DNA of 64,000 bases, from the NCBI RefSeq assembly GCF_031143425.1, contig NC_090451.1:661940575-662004574 (forward strand), given 5' to 3'. Below the pieces are notes generated by a model. That model searched no databases. It was not told the DNA's origin and was given only the letters and a program-made list of their open reading frames with translations. Both the position numbers and the translations under genes were made by a program. This stretch comes from Pleurodeles waltl. Taxonomy: Eukaryota; Chordata; Amphibia; Caudata; Salamandridae. This document shows, piece by piece, positions 12,141-21,114 of this stretch; position 1 is the first letter of the stretch; each line of letters starts with the position of its first letter.

Positions 12141-12759
12141 GAATCTATACATCTAAAGGTGCAAACACTTCACAAATCCTCCTGATGTCGTGCAGAGATC
12201 TGTTTGGCTGCCAACACTTAGCTGTCAGGAAGTGTCTCAGCTTCAGCCGAGACTCAAAAAAAAAAAAAGGGGCAGGGCATGTTTACCCGCACCCCCAGCT
12301 TTTGTGCACAGGTGCCCCTGGGACCCCACTAGGGGAAAAAAAAAAATGTATGGCTCATGGCGAAATTTGCGACTGAGATTGTCTTTTTTTTTTTTTAAAG
12401 TAAGCGTAGTCTTTCGTGCTTGTTTGTAATTTTGCCCACTGGTGGGCCAGGTGCTTGATTACAATATTGAGGAGGGGACACACAGGGCCCCCCTCCTAGG
12501 ATTTTCAAATGCTCCAGGAACCACCATCTCCCTGTGGCCACATGCAAAACAAAAAAAATATGGGTGGCCACACAGACCACCACCTCCCCGAGGCTAGAAA
12601 TTAAAATAAAATAATTACGAGCCATACACCTGTGGCGACAGCCACCTCTCCAGGGCTACAGTAACATTAAAGTAGAGGGTCCACGCAGACCCCCGGGCAC
12701 CACCAACTCCCCAGGGCCATATAGAAAAAGGGATCCAAATATGGCCCAGATGACCACCA

Positions 12760-13020
12760 CCCCCCAGTGCCGGCTCGTGCTACCACCCAAGGTGCCCACC
12801 CTCAGCTGACAAGCTCCCGCCAAGCAAAAGCAAACACTCCACTTTCAGCAAGCGGGAGCTTTAAAAATATCTGCTTGCTAAAAGTGGAGTTTTCATCTCT
12901 TTCCCTGGCTGCTAACATGCGGGCAGGGTAAGAGATGAAAACAATTCCCCAGCATGCAGGGAGCTGCTATATGTAGCAGCTCCCTGTGTGCAGGAGCAAT
13001 GGCTGCTCCTTCCGCGGTCC
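12760..13020. repeat. Inverted-repeat segments
   Basis: Two imperfect hairpins: AAGCAAACACTCCACTTT...AAAGTGGAGTTTT around 12820-12895, and GCATGCAGGGAGCTGCTA against TAGCAGCTCCCTGTGTGC at 12952-12993. They may belong to one small transposon, but I find no clear terminal repeat or target duplication. Confidence 0.35.
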
Positions 13021-13139
13021 CCATAACTGTATACTGGGTGCCCTAGGCACCCAGGAACATGTGGCTGGCCCGAGGGGATAGAGTCACGGGAGCTGAAATC
13101 AGCCTACGGAGGGGGTCGTCAACCCCCACCATACTGTTT

Positions 13140-13617
13140 CAAGGTGCAAGCTACTATCTCGCTTGTACTATCCAAACTAGTTTATGCCAATGGCCTCTAC
13201 CATGGATCATCTCTATCTATTATGAAAAAACTACAACATATTCAGAACTCCGCAGCCAGGCTACTATTACATGTAAAGCCGCAAGCCCACATCTCCCCTG
13301 CCTTGATAGCACTACACTGGTTACCCGTTGCCAGAAGATGCACTTTCAAGCTGCTTTGTATCACCCACAAAGCTATGCATGGAACAGGACCGCTTTTTAT
13401 CAGAAACAAAATAAACAAATACATCCAACAAAGAAACCTCCGCTCAAGATTGGCACCCCGCCTTAGAGCACCACCATACAAGAAAAAGACTATAGGTGGT
13501 ACATCCTTCTCCGTTCAAGCAGCCAAACTATGGAATTCATTACCCCCAACTATAAGAGCCACAGATAACGTTCTTCTCTTCAGAAAACTACTCAAGAGTT
13601 GGCTCTTTCCTTCATAA
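13140..13617 (+). mobile_element. LINE (L2/CR1-type) ORF2 C-terminal fragment, 5'-truncated
   Basis: The frame 13144-13617 is open for 157 residues and shows the C-terminal signature of L2/CR1-group LINE polymerases. In order these are LQHIQNSAARLL, ALHWLPVARRCTFKLL, GGTSFSVQAAKLWNSLPPTIR and FRKLLKSWLF. These follow the catalytic palm, which is absent, so the insertion is truncated at about 13140, the usual outcome of target-primed reverse transcription. The open frame with no stop suggests moderate age. The 3' UTR appears to run through 13618-14536 and to be interrupted by a microsatellite and by DIRS copy B. Confidence 0.8.
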
Positions 13618-13858
13618 CCACCATATTCAAACAACTATGGACTGCATATGCCTATGTTGATAAATATTCTTTCTGATTATGTGTCTATTTCTAGTTATGC
13701 ATAGTTCTTTAGAAAATATGTATCGCTACTATGTCATAACAATAAAATACACACTCTTTAAATCTGTTTGACTAAGTATATTTAGCCGTGGTTCTAATTA
13801 TGTATTGTATGTACACATATGTGTGTGTATTCATGTGTGTATGTATGTGTGTGTGTAG

Positions 13859-13902
<44 letters not shown>

Positions 13903-14536
13903 GTATGTGTGTATGTTGTTCTGTGCTTGGCATGTTCGTGGGTCATTGCATGGCTCCTGGGTGGGTTGTTATACTAGATATCTATGAATCCTCATCTTAT
14001 CACACTTACCTACCCATCATCATATATCATGTCTCTATCAATCTATCCTCCATTCCCACTATGACTCATCCCAAATCCATTCTACTACTTTCATCTCCTA
14101 AATAACTCTGCCTAAGCTCTTCCCTCCGTTCCACATCTAACTCACCAAACCTCACTCTACTACCATGACCTCCCAAACAACCTTACTAAATTCGCCCTCA
14201 TTTATCTCACCCTGCTACTATGATCTCCCTAACCCTTCCCCAGACTCTTCCCTCCCCCATCCCCCTTTACTCATCCCAAGCCTTTGGGATGAGTAAATGA
14301 GGGATATACTCCCAATTAACACTTCTGGATTTCTTTCCTCCTCCACCCCTCCATTACTCCAGTCAATCAAAATAACAAACTCTCATATCCGTGGCTCAAA
14401 TTAACTCATAATAATACTAAAACTGTACTCATATTTCCCGATACTAATCCATCACCAATTCTTGTTGGGTTCCAGAGCAGCGTGCTACTCGCTGAAAAGC
14501 GCTTCGACACCTCGCCAGGGGTAGTAAGCGCTATAT
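13618..14536 (+). mobile_element. Probable LINE 3' UTR and tail
   Basis: Pyrimidine-rich sequence ending in GAAAAGCGCTTCG...AGCGCTATATAA at 14492-14537, a form typical of L2/CR1 3' ends. The tail seems to resume as ATACTATTACAATTACAAAA at 20919, on the far side of DIRS copy B. That this tail belongs to the 13140 LINE is inferred from order and orientation. Confidence 0.5.
13801..13916. repeat. (GT)n/(TA)n/(TATG)n microsatellite
   Basis: Compound dinucleotide and tetranucleotide tract within the presumed LINE 3' UTR. Confidence 0.9.
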
Positions 14537-15042
14537 AAGGATTAGTTACTTACCTGTAAATCCTAGTTCTCTTCCAGGGGTATCCTCATCAAAGTCATAA
14601 ACATTGAATATTCCCGCCCTTGTGCGGGGACCCCGGAGCATATATATATAAAATACATACATATTATCATGTGTAAAACAGCAATGCAGGCTATAATCAT
14701 AAATAGGCTAAAATGCTTTATTTCTATGCAAGTTTTTTTTTTTATTTTTTTTTTTATATTATATTATAAAATCACAATAGATGATAAATATCTACCTAAG
14801 CCCCAAAAACTGGACTTAGGGAAGTAAACAGCAGTAAATATCAGAGAAAAATAGAAAAAAACCACATTGAAAAACAATGAAGCATTCTTAGCCAATAGGC
14901 TGCATGCAGGTTAACACAGGAGAACCATAAAAACTTTGGCACCGTGCCTTTAAGACCCTGAGCACCTCCAGTATCCCACCATGCCTCAGGGGTGAAGGGA
15001 AGGTGACAGTTGGTTCACAGTTAGGTCAGTACTTTTTTACGG
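14537..15042. repeat. 3' inverted terminal repeat, DIRS copy B
   Basis: Reverse complement of 20434-20918 almost base for base. Its outermost 30 bases (AAGGATTAGTTACTTACCTG onward) are missing from the right arm but recur, inverted, in the ICR. It includes a T-tract at about 14731-14756. Confidence 0.93.
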
Positions 15043-15120
15043 TGACAATCTGTGTAACTGATCAGAAAGATAATCTGTCCTGCACTTCTAGGCGACTTAA
15101 GTCCGGGGAGGAGGGTGGGT

Positions 15121-15226
15121 TGTTTATGACTTTGATGAGGATACCCCTGGAAGAGAACTAGGATTTACAGGTAAGTAACTAATCCTTCTCTTCCAGGGGA
15201 TCCTCATCAATAGTCATAAACATTAA
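15121..15226. repeat. Internal complementary region (ICR), DIRS copy B
   Basis: The first half is the reverse complement of the element's left end (14537-14610). The second half is the reverse complement of its right end. In DIRS elements this region is thought to template closure of the circular intermediate. At its centre the + strand reads TTACAGGTAAGTAACTAAT, followed by TTCTCTTCCAG, a motif shared with copy C. Confidence 0.88.
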
Positions 15227-15293
15227 ATAGATTAGCAAGCCCATCCCTAAACTCTGCGGACTGTCCGAAAGAAGTGCAGGAAAGAATACATAT

Positions 15294-18206
15294 TCATGCA
15301 AATAGATTTCTAAGAGAGGCCTGCCCCACCTGGGCATCCGCTCTTGCATCCGAGTCTAAACAGTAATGCTTAGTAAAGGTATGCACAGACTTCCATGTAG
15401 CAGCCTTACAAATCTCGGAAATTGGTACATTGTTAAGGAGGGCAGCAGTAGCCGCTTTTCCCCTTGTGGAATGCGCTTTTGGCCTAGCCAGTAATTGCTT
15501 ATTAGCCAGTTGGTAAGTGTTAACAATACAAGACACAATCCATCTTGATATAGTTCGTTTAGACGCTGCCTCTCCTGTTCTTAAATTACCATAATTCAGA
15601 AACAAATGGTTAGAATGTCTAATCGGTTTTGTTTTGTCCAAATAGAATTTCAGCACTCTTTTTAAGTCTAAAGAATGCAATGCTTTCTCAGCCGGAGTCT
15701 CCGGATTGGGAAAGAAAGTCGGTAAAGATATAGTCTGATTGATATGGAATTCTGACACCACCTTCGGAAGGAAAGATGGGTGAGTTCGCAGAACCACTCT
15801 ATTATCGTGAAAAACCGTGTACGGTTCTCTACAAGACAGAGCCTGAATTTCGCTGACCCTCCTCGCTGAAGTAATGGCCACCAAAAAAGCCGTCTTCCAC
15901 GTAAGGTGCTGTAAAGAGGCCTTGTGGATAGGTTCAAAGGGAGGGCCCATAAGTTTTGACAGGACTACATTCAGTTCCCATGGAGGAGAAGGTCTCCGAA
16001 TGGGAGGAAAAACCTTTTTCAAGCCTTCTAAAAAATCCTTGACTACAGGTATCGTAAAGAAGGATTCCTGAGAAGGCGACTTACGATACGCTGTAATTGC
16101 AGATAAATGAACCTTAATAGAAGATACCTGCAGACCAGACTTCGCCAGATGAAGTAAATAGGATAGTATGACGTCCTCCTGAGCTCGTATGGGATTTATA
16201 CCTTGTTGAGAGCACCAGATGTAAAATCTCTTCCACTTAAAAGCGTAAGAACGCCGCGTGGAAGGTCGTTTTGACTCTTTCAAGATGCTCATGCACTCCT
16301 GTGAGAGCCCTAGGTGCCCATACTGTAGGAATTCAGGAGCCATGCTGTCAAGCTCAGAGAGGGAAGGTTGGGATGTAGGATTCTGCCTTCCATCCTGCTC
16401 AGGAGATCCGGTCTGCACGGCAACCTCCTGTGAGGTCTTTCCGATAAGTTGAGTAGGTCCGTGTACCAGAATTGGCGGGGCCATTGTGGCGCTATCAGAA
16501 TCATTCTGGTTCTGGATTTGTAAAATTTGTTGATTACTGCCGGTATGAGGGGAATCGGTGGAAAGGCGTAGAGAAATGTCCCTGACCAGTTGATCAACAG
16601 GGCATTCCCTTGAGATCCCGGACGGCAGAACCTGGACGCGAAGTCTGGGCATTTTTTGTTTGTTTCGTCTGCAAAGAGATCCAACTGAGGTCGACCCCAT
16701 TGACCGAAGATGTCCTCGACGACTTCGTCGTGTAGCACCCAGTCGTGCGCGTCTTCCAGATGTCTGCTCAGGAAATCTGCCTCTACGTTTTGCTGACCTG
16801 GCAGGTGTACCGCTGTGATAGACATTCCCCTGGCCAGGAGCCAATGCCATATCGTTTGGGATTCTCGAGACAGAGGTAGTGATCTTGTTCCCCCCTGTTT
16901 GTTCAGGTAATACATTGTGGTTGTATTGTCTGTCTGAACTAGGATAGATTTCCCCTGAACCAATGGAGAGAAAGATTTGAGAGCCAGATGGACTGCTCTG
17001 AGTTCCAGTAGATTTATGTGATAGTTCTTTTCCTTGTCGGACCACAGACCCTGAGCTTGGAAGGAACCCAGATGAGCACCCCAACCCTGAAGAGACGCAT
17101 CCGTCACCAGAGTGTCGACTGGAATTGTCTGGTGAAACGGAGAACCTATCGACAGGTGTGGTCTGTGCATCCACCATTGTAGTGATTGAAAAGCCACTGT
17201 TGGTAGTCGAACTCTGTCCTCCCAGTGACCAGTCTTTTGGCTCCAATTGTTCTCTAATGCCTCCTGAAGGGGCCTCATGCGTAGCCTGGCATTCGGGACA
17301 ATGAAGATGCATGAAGCCATGGAGCCCAGAAGCGATGTCACCTGACGAGCTGTAGGTGCATCGGCTGTTAATAGATGTTGACACTTCCTGTGGATTGATA
17401 AAAGTCGTTCCTCCGAAGGATACACTCTTTGGAGCTCTGTGTTTAGTATCGCTCCCAGGTAGCGGAGGTTTTGTGTTGGAATCAAGGTTGACTTGTCGTG
17501 GTTGATTTGAAGACCTAGAGACTCGAAAGTTCTTAGAACGATATCTCGATGTTTTCTCGCCTGATCCGGAGATGAGGCCTTCACTAGCCAGTCGTCCAGG
17601 TAGGGATAGACGAATATTTTTTGTCTTCGAAGGTGTGCCGCTACCACTGCTACACATTTTGAAAAGACTCGGGGTGCAGACTTCAGGCCGAATGGAAGGA
17701 CTCTGAATTGGTAGTGCTGTGACGCTATCTGGAAACGTAAAAATTTCCGATGTTTGGTTGCTATTGGGATGTGAAAATATGCATCCTGTAGATCGATGGA
17801 GCACATCCAGTCTCCCTGATGCAGTTGCGGGACAATCTGGTGAAGGGCTAGCATCCTGAACTTTTGTTTTCTTATGTACTTGTTCAGGAGCCGTAAGTCC
17901 AGAATTGGTCTGAAGAGGCCCTGTTGACCTTTTTTCGCCACCAGAAAGTAACGGGAGTACACCCCTTTTCCTTTTTGTGCCGGAGGAACCTTTTCTACAG
18001 CTTTCTTTTGTAGGAGTGCGAGAACTTCCTTGCGTAGCAGGCTGAGATGAGAAGGAAAACACCTTGCTGGCGGCAAGTGTGGAGGAGGTTTTTTGAAAAG
18101 GAGAGAATAGCCATGTTCGACAATATTGAGCACCCATTTGTCTTTTGTGATTGAGTGCCACTCGCGAAGATGATGCGTAACACTTCCCCCCACCGGAGTG
18201 GTGCAC
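15294..18206 (-). CDS. Tyrosine recombinase (YR), DIRS copy B, overlapping the RT gene
   Basis: The frame is open for 970 codons. Only about the last 330 residues are recognisable recombinase: a core-binding domain (SYAFKWKRFYIWC, then LAKSGLQVSSIKVHLSAITAY) and a catalytic domain. The catalytic residues are Arg 783 in SARRVSE, His 912 and Arg 915 in AHSTRG, Trp 938 in place of the second His (as in Cre) and Tyr 948 in KHYCL. All are present. The protein would insert the circular cDNA. Residues 1 to about 600 are Ser/Gln/Pro-rich and lie wholly over the RT gene in the other frame. The real start is not evident and could be internal or reached by frameshift. The C-terminus lies just before the ICR. 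Confidence 0.88.
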   Translation of the reverse strand: MHHSGGGKCYASSSRVALNHKRQMGAQYCRTWLFSPFQKTSSTLAASKVFSFSSQPATQGSSRTPTKESCRKGSSGTKRKRGVLPLLSGGEKRSTGPLQTNSGLTAPEQVHKKTKVQDASPSPDCPATASGRLDVLHRSTGCIFSHPNSNQTSEIFTFPDSVTALPIQSPSIRPEVCTPSLFKMCSSGSGTPSKTKNIRLSLPGRLASEGLISGSGEKTSRYRSKNFRVSRSSNQPRQVNLDSNTKPPLPGSDTKHRAPKSVSFGGTTFINPQEVSTSINSRCTYSSSGDIASGLHGFMHLHCPECQATHEAPSGGIREQLEPKDWSLGGQSSTTNSGFSITTMVDAQTTPVDRFSVSPDNSSRHSGDGCVSSGLGCSSGFLPSSGSVVRQGKELSHKSTGTQSSPSGSQIFLSIGSGEIYPSSDRQYNHNVLPEQTGGNKITTSVSRIPNDMALAPGQGNVYHSGTPARSAKRRGRFPEQTSGRRARLGATRRSRRGHLRSMGSTSVGSLCRRNKQKMPRLRVQVLPSGISRECPVDQLVRDISLRLSTDSPHTGSNQQILQIQNQNDSDSATMAPPILVHGPTQLIGKTSQEVAVQTGSPEQDGRQNPTSQPSLSELDSMAPEFLQYGHLGLSQECMSILKESKRPSTRRSYAFKWKRFYIWCSQQGINPIRAQEDVILSYLLHLAKSGLQVSSIKVHLSAITAYRKSPSQESFFTIPVVKDFLEGLKKVFPPIRRPSPPWELNVVLSKLMGPPFEPIHKASLQHLTWKTAFLVAITSARRVSEIQALSCREPYTVFHDNRVVLRTHPSFLPKVVSEFHINQTISLPTFFPNPETPAEKALHSLDLKRVLKFYLDKTKPIRHSNHLFLNYGNLRTGEAASKRTISRWIVSCIVNTYQLANKQLLARPKAHSTRGKAATAALLNNVPISEICKAATWKSVHTFTKHYCLDSDARADAQVGQASLRNLFA

Positions 18207-18388
18207 AGTGCTGAGGGAAGCAATGCCTCATTGCTTTGATGGCGTCTTTGCTGTAGACTGTTGAGGTCTACTTGACCCTCTGTCTCTTGTGGGTCTACGT
18301 GCCTGAAACAGGGGACGTCCCTGTCGTTGTTGTGGCCTTTGAGACCAGTGAGGGGTTTGAACCCTCTGCTGGAATGGTCGTCTGTCAT
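16310..18388 (-). CDS. Reverse transcriptase/RNase H/methyltransferase-like polyprotein, DIRS copy B
   Basis: 692-codon frame overlapping the gag 3' end by 161 bases. Domains in order: reverse transcriptase at about 130-320, with Asp 199 in SIDLQDAY and YLDDW at 263-267; RNase H at about 424-545, with Asp 430, Glu 462, Asp 487 and Asp 538; and a methyltransferase-like domain at about 560-690, with LDLFA, YAFPPIPLI and APQWPRQFWYTD. All RT and RNase H acidic residues are present. It copies the element RNA into DNA and degrades the template. The Met at 18388 is the first in frame, but residues 1-50 overlap gag and may not be used. Translation is probably by re-initiation or frameshift after gag. 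The methyltransferase role is known only from family comparison. Confidence 0.93.
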   Translation of the reverse strand: MTDDHSSRGFKPLTGLKGHNNDRDVPCFRHVDPQETEGQVDLNSLQQRRHQSNEALLPSALCTTPVGGSVTHHLREWHSITKDKWVLNIVEHGYSLLFKKPPPHLPPARCFPSHLSLLRKEVLALLQKKAVEKVPPAQKGKGVYSRYFLVAKKGQQGLFRPILDLRLLNKYIRKQKFRMLALHQIVPQLHQGDWMCSIDLQDAYFHIPIATKHRKFLRFQIASQHYQFRVLPFGLKSAPRVFSKCVAVVAAHLRRQKIFVYPYLDDWLVKASSPDQARKHRDIVLRTFESLGLQINHDKSTLIPTQNLRYLGAILNTELQRVYPSEERLLSIHRKCQHLLTADAPTARQVTSLLGSMASCIFIVPNARLRMRPLQEALENNWSQKTGHWEDRVRLPTVAFQSLQWWMHRPHLSIGSPFHQTIPVDTLVTDASLQGWGAHLGSFQAQGLWSDKEKNYHINLLELRAVHLALKSFSPLVQGKSILVQTDNTTTMYYLNKQGGTRSLPLSRESQTIWHWLLARGMSITAVHLPGQQNVEADFLSRHLEDAHDWVLHDEVVEDIFGQWGRPQLDLFADETNKKCPDFASRFCRPGSQGNALLINWSGTFLYAFPPIPLIPAVINKFYKSRTRMILIAPQWPRQFWYTDLLNLSERPHRRLPCRPDLLSRMEGRILHPNLPSLSLTAWLLNSYSMGT

Positions 18389-20291
18389 ACGGCCTGTACC
18401 TCCGCCTGAAGTCTTTTTTACGTTCCAGGCCCACTGCCCTCATCGTGTCGACTTCCGTCTTCATTCGGGCCATCTCTTCATCCGCGTGGGTACCGAACAA
18501 CGAACTCCCGCTGAATGGGAGGTTCAAAATGCGCTGCTGTGCTTCCTGCTTCAGACCCGTGAGCCGTAGCCAGGAAGACCTCCTAGCGCAGATTCCGTGC
18601 GCATACCCATGCGCAGCCAAATCCGCCCCGTCCGCCGCCGCGCTGATGACCTGGTTAGATACTAGGCCCCCTTCCTGCAAGATTTCCTGGAAGTCCTGTC
18701 TATCTTCCCTGGGCAACTTTTCTGTAAATCTGTGGAGTGAGTCCCACAGAGAGCGGTCATATCTGCCCAGAAGTGCTGAGGCGCTGGAGACCTTCATAGC
18801 AGATGCCGCCGTACCGCACATCTTTCTCCCCAGAGAGTCTAGGTGTCTGCTCTCCTTATCCGGGGGGACTGTGGAAGATGATGCCACAGAGTGTGTTTTT
18901 CTGGCTGCGGCTAAGATCACAGAGTCCGGTGGCGGATCCTTCCGCAGGAATAAAGGATCTTGTTCCGGAGCTTTGTATTTCTTTTGAATCCTAGCCGGGG
19001 CAGACTTGAGAGTGGCTGGAGACAGAAAAGTGTCCATAGTCGGTTGCAGCAAACCCGGTACTAGTGGCAGCAGTTTTCTCGAGACTGATCTGTGTTGTAG
19101 GGTCTCAAAGATAACTGAGGATGAGGTGGCCGGCTCTGGTACCTCAATATTTAGCTTCTGCGCTCCCCTTAGAAGAACCTCATTAAAAGTGGTGATATCA
19201 TCCACCGGGGAAATCCTAGCAGGTGGAGAATCTGTGAGTGTGGGGGAGTAGCGCCCCACAGACGATCCTGAAGAAGACCAAGAAGGTGATCTTCTGCGTG
19301 GTGTTCGTGACCTGGTTCTCCTTCGGGAACGGGACCTGCTCCGAGAGGCTGTAGCAGAGTGTGCAGGTCTTGTGGTCGGCTGACGAGAAGCAGAACGAGC
19401 CCGTCCTGCTCTAGCTGTAGGCAATGGCGTTCTCGGTAATGAGGCAGTAGGAGAATACATCCTCGAGTATTGTGAATCCGGGGATGCTGTGATGGGAGAA
19501 ACATGCCCCGATGCTCTGGAATGGGATGATGCACTCCTTATAGAGACCACCGGTGAGGGAGCTTTGTCCGCTGGCTCCACTGCCTGTGACACCGCTGAAG
19601 GTTGTGTCGACGTCGATTGCATCCTCGACGTCGAAGGTTGCGCTGGCTGGTCTGCTCTCGACGTCGAATGTCCTGACGTCGGAGGTCTTGCCGTCGAGTG
19701 TCTTGACGCCGATCGCCTATCACGGGACCTGGACCTACTCGCCGTCGTGTGTCTCGACGTTGAGTGGCGAGTGGTCGACGGCGGATGTTCATGCCGTCGA
19801 GGTGTTTTTGGTGTCGTGTCCTTCGACGCCAAGGGGTGAGACGTTCTCAACGGCGAACGGGAGCGCCGGAGATGACTCGACGCCGAACGGCGGCCTGCCG
19901 TCGACGGAGATGTACCCCTGTGTCCATGCTTCGACGTTTTGTCCCTCGACGTCGGTCTGGTCGCCGTCGACGGCGATCTATGCCGGTGAGACGGTGGTGC
20001 CGATGACGTCGATGGAGAACAAACAGGTACAATCCTACCTGTCGACGTCGAACGGGCCATTCCTTCTGCTGTAGGTCTGGGAAGTGAAGAGGATGTTGAC
20101 TTTTTCCTCTCCTGAAGTCCATGTAGCCTGATCTTCTCTCTGTCTTTGAGAGTCCTCCTTGACATGTTCTTACAATACTTGCAGGTGTCAGGACAGTGAC
20201 TCTGTGGCAGGCAGACAATACACAGAGAGTGTGGGTCTGACTGGGCTTTCTTCTTCCCACAAGAGGGACATTTTACAAAAAGAGAAGGCAT
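18228..20291 (-). CDS. Gag-like ORF1 protein, DIRS copy B
   Basis: 687 codons from the first ATG after the 5' terminal repeat. The N-terminus has a Cys/His cluster (Cys 8, 11, 24, 27, 33, 37, 40 and His 21, 32) likely to bind zinc. The middle (about 65-340) is extremely rich in Ser, Arg, Thr and Pro with many SR and RS steps, which suggests RNA binding. A compact C-terminal part (about 440-640) holds LGRYDRSLWDSL and PFSGSSLFGTHADE, shared with copies A and C. The tail is Arg/Gln-rich. It should package the element RNA. The DNA of the middle region is dense in GTCGAC/CGTCGA. Membership is judged from position and conservation among the three copies; no standard Gag domain is obvious. Confidence 0.85.
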   Translation of the reverse strand: MPSLFVKCPSCGKKKAQSDPHSLCIVCLPQSHCPDTCKYCKNMSRRTLKDREKIRLHGLQERKKSTSSSLPRPTAEGMARSTSTGRIVPVCSPSTSSAPPSHRHRSPSTATRPTSRDKTSKHGHRGTSPSTAGRRSASSHLRRSRSPLRTSHPLASKDTTPKTPRRHEHPPSTTRHSTSRHTTASRSRSRDRRSASRHSTARPPTSGHSTSRADQPAQPSTSRMQSTSTQPSAVSQAVEPADKAPSPVVSIRSASSHSRASGHVSPITASPDSQYSRMYSPTASLPRTPLPTARAGRARSASRQPTTRPAHSATASRSRSRSRRRTRSRTPRRRSPSWSSSGSSVGRYSPTLTDSPPARISPVDDITTFNEVLLRGAQKLNIEVPEPATSSSVIFETLQHRSVSRKLLPLVPGLLQPTMDTFLSPATLKSAPARIQKKYKAPEQDPLFLRKDPPPDSVILAAARKTHSVASSSTVPPDKESRHLDSLGRKMCGTAASAMKVSSASALLGRYDRSLWDSLHRFTEKLPREDRQDFQEILQEGGLVSNQVISAAADGADLAAHGYAHGICARRSSWLRLTGLKQEAQQRILNLPFSGSSLFGTHADEEMARMKTEVDTMRAVGLERKKDFRRRYRPYDRRPFQQRVQTPHWSQRPQQRQGRPLFQARRPTRDRGSSRPQQSTAKTPSKQ

Positions 20292-20433
20292 TTTTCTGTC
20301 AGAAAAAACCTTCCTAGCTCAGACAAAGATATTACTTGTCGAGTGAAAAGTGAAAAACGCTTTTTTAAAGAATTTTTCTGAGGAAAACTCAGAAAAACTG
20401 AGAGCTCAATGCTCCAGGATCCTCTCAGAAGAA

Positions 20434-20718
20434 GCCGGAAAAAAGAACTGACCTAACTGTGAACCAACTGTCACCTTCCCTTCACCCCTGAGGCATGGTG
20501 GGATACTGGAGGTGCTCAGGGTCTTAAAGGCACGGTGCCAAAGTTTTTATGGTTCTCCTGTGTTAACCTGCATGCAGCCTATTGGCTAAGAATGCTTCAT
20601 TGTTTTTCAATGTGGTTTTTTTCTATTTTTCTCTGATATTTACTGCTGTTTACTTCCCTAAGTCCAGTTTTTGGGGCTTAGGTAGATATTTATCATCTAT
20701 TGTGATTTTATAATATAA

Positions 20719-20755
<37 letters not shown>

Positions 20756-20918
20756 TGCATAGAAATAAAGCATTTTAGCCTATTTATGATTATAGCCTGC
20801 ATTGCTGTTTTACACATGATAATATGTATGTATTTTATATATATATGCTCCGGGGTCCCCGCACAAGGGCGGGAATATTCAATGTTTATGACTTTGATGA
20901 GGATCCCCTGGAAGAGAA
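20434..20918. repeat. 5' inverted terminal repeat, DIRS copy B
   Basis: Partner of 14537-15042. It should carry the promoter for the minus-strand transcript. It includes a 32-base A-tract at 20722-20753, where the left arm has a T-tract interrupted by one A. Confidence 0.93.
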
Positions 20919-20940
20919 ATACTATTACAATTACAAAATG
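20919..20940 (+). mobile_element. Resumed LINE tail after DIRS copy B
   Basis: ATACTATTACAATTACAAAA directly follows the DIRS end. Joined to AGCGCTATATAA at 14537 it makes a normal L2/CR1-type tail. Confidence 0.55.
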
Positions 20941-21114
20941 TAGCAACGGGAGGTGGTGGTCCACCAGGGTGGGGGGAGGTGTCATCGAGGCACCCCCATA
21001 TATATTTTTGATGTTGTCCCAGGGAGGTGGTGATCGCCGGGACTCAGGGAAGGGGGTCTGTGCGGCCCATTGTGCGTTTTTTTATTATGCTGCACCCTTT
21101 AAGCACCAAATCCC

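Larger units (their letters stand above)
14537..20918 (-). mobile_element. DIRS-like tyrosine-recombinase retrotransposon, copy B (apparently intact)
   Basis: About 6.4 kb. It has inverted terminal repeats of roughly 500 bp (14537-15042 and 20434-20918) that are almost identical apart from a homopolymer tract, and an internal complementary region at 15121-15226. The minus strand has three long open frames: Gag (20291-18228), RT/RNase H/methyltransferase-like (18388-16310) and tyrosine recombinase (frame open 18206-15294). All catalytic residues I could check are present. Near-identical arms and open frames point to a recent, possibly still competent insertion. It sits in the tail of a LINE with no target duplication, as expected for YR integration. 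The left arm is about 30 bases longer than the right, and the ICR contains both ends, as in DIRS1. Confidence 0.93.

Noticed and set aside
15165..15196. A real mini-intron at the DIRS ICR
   Set aside because: Donor to acceptor would be only about 26 bases, far below a workable vertebrate intron, and it lies antisense to the element genes. Kept only as a conserved motif.
15294..18206. The whole 970-codon frame as one proven recombinase
   Set aside because: Only the C-terminal third is recognisable. The rest overlaps RT, so the true start is left open.
19489..20074. Plus-strand frames of 116 and 173 codons over gag of copy B
   Set aside because: They run antisense to a supported gag gene, in CpG-rich repetitive DNA that lacks stop codons.
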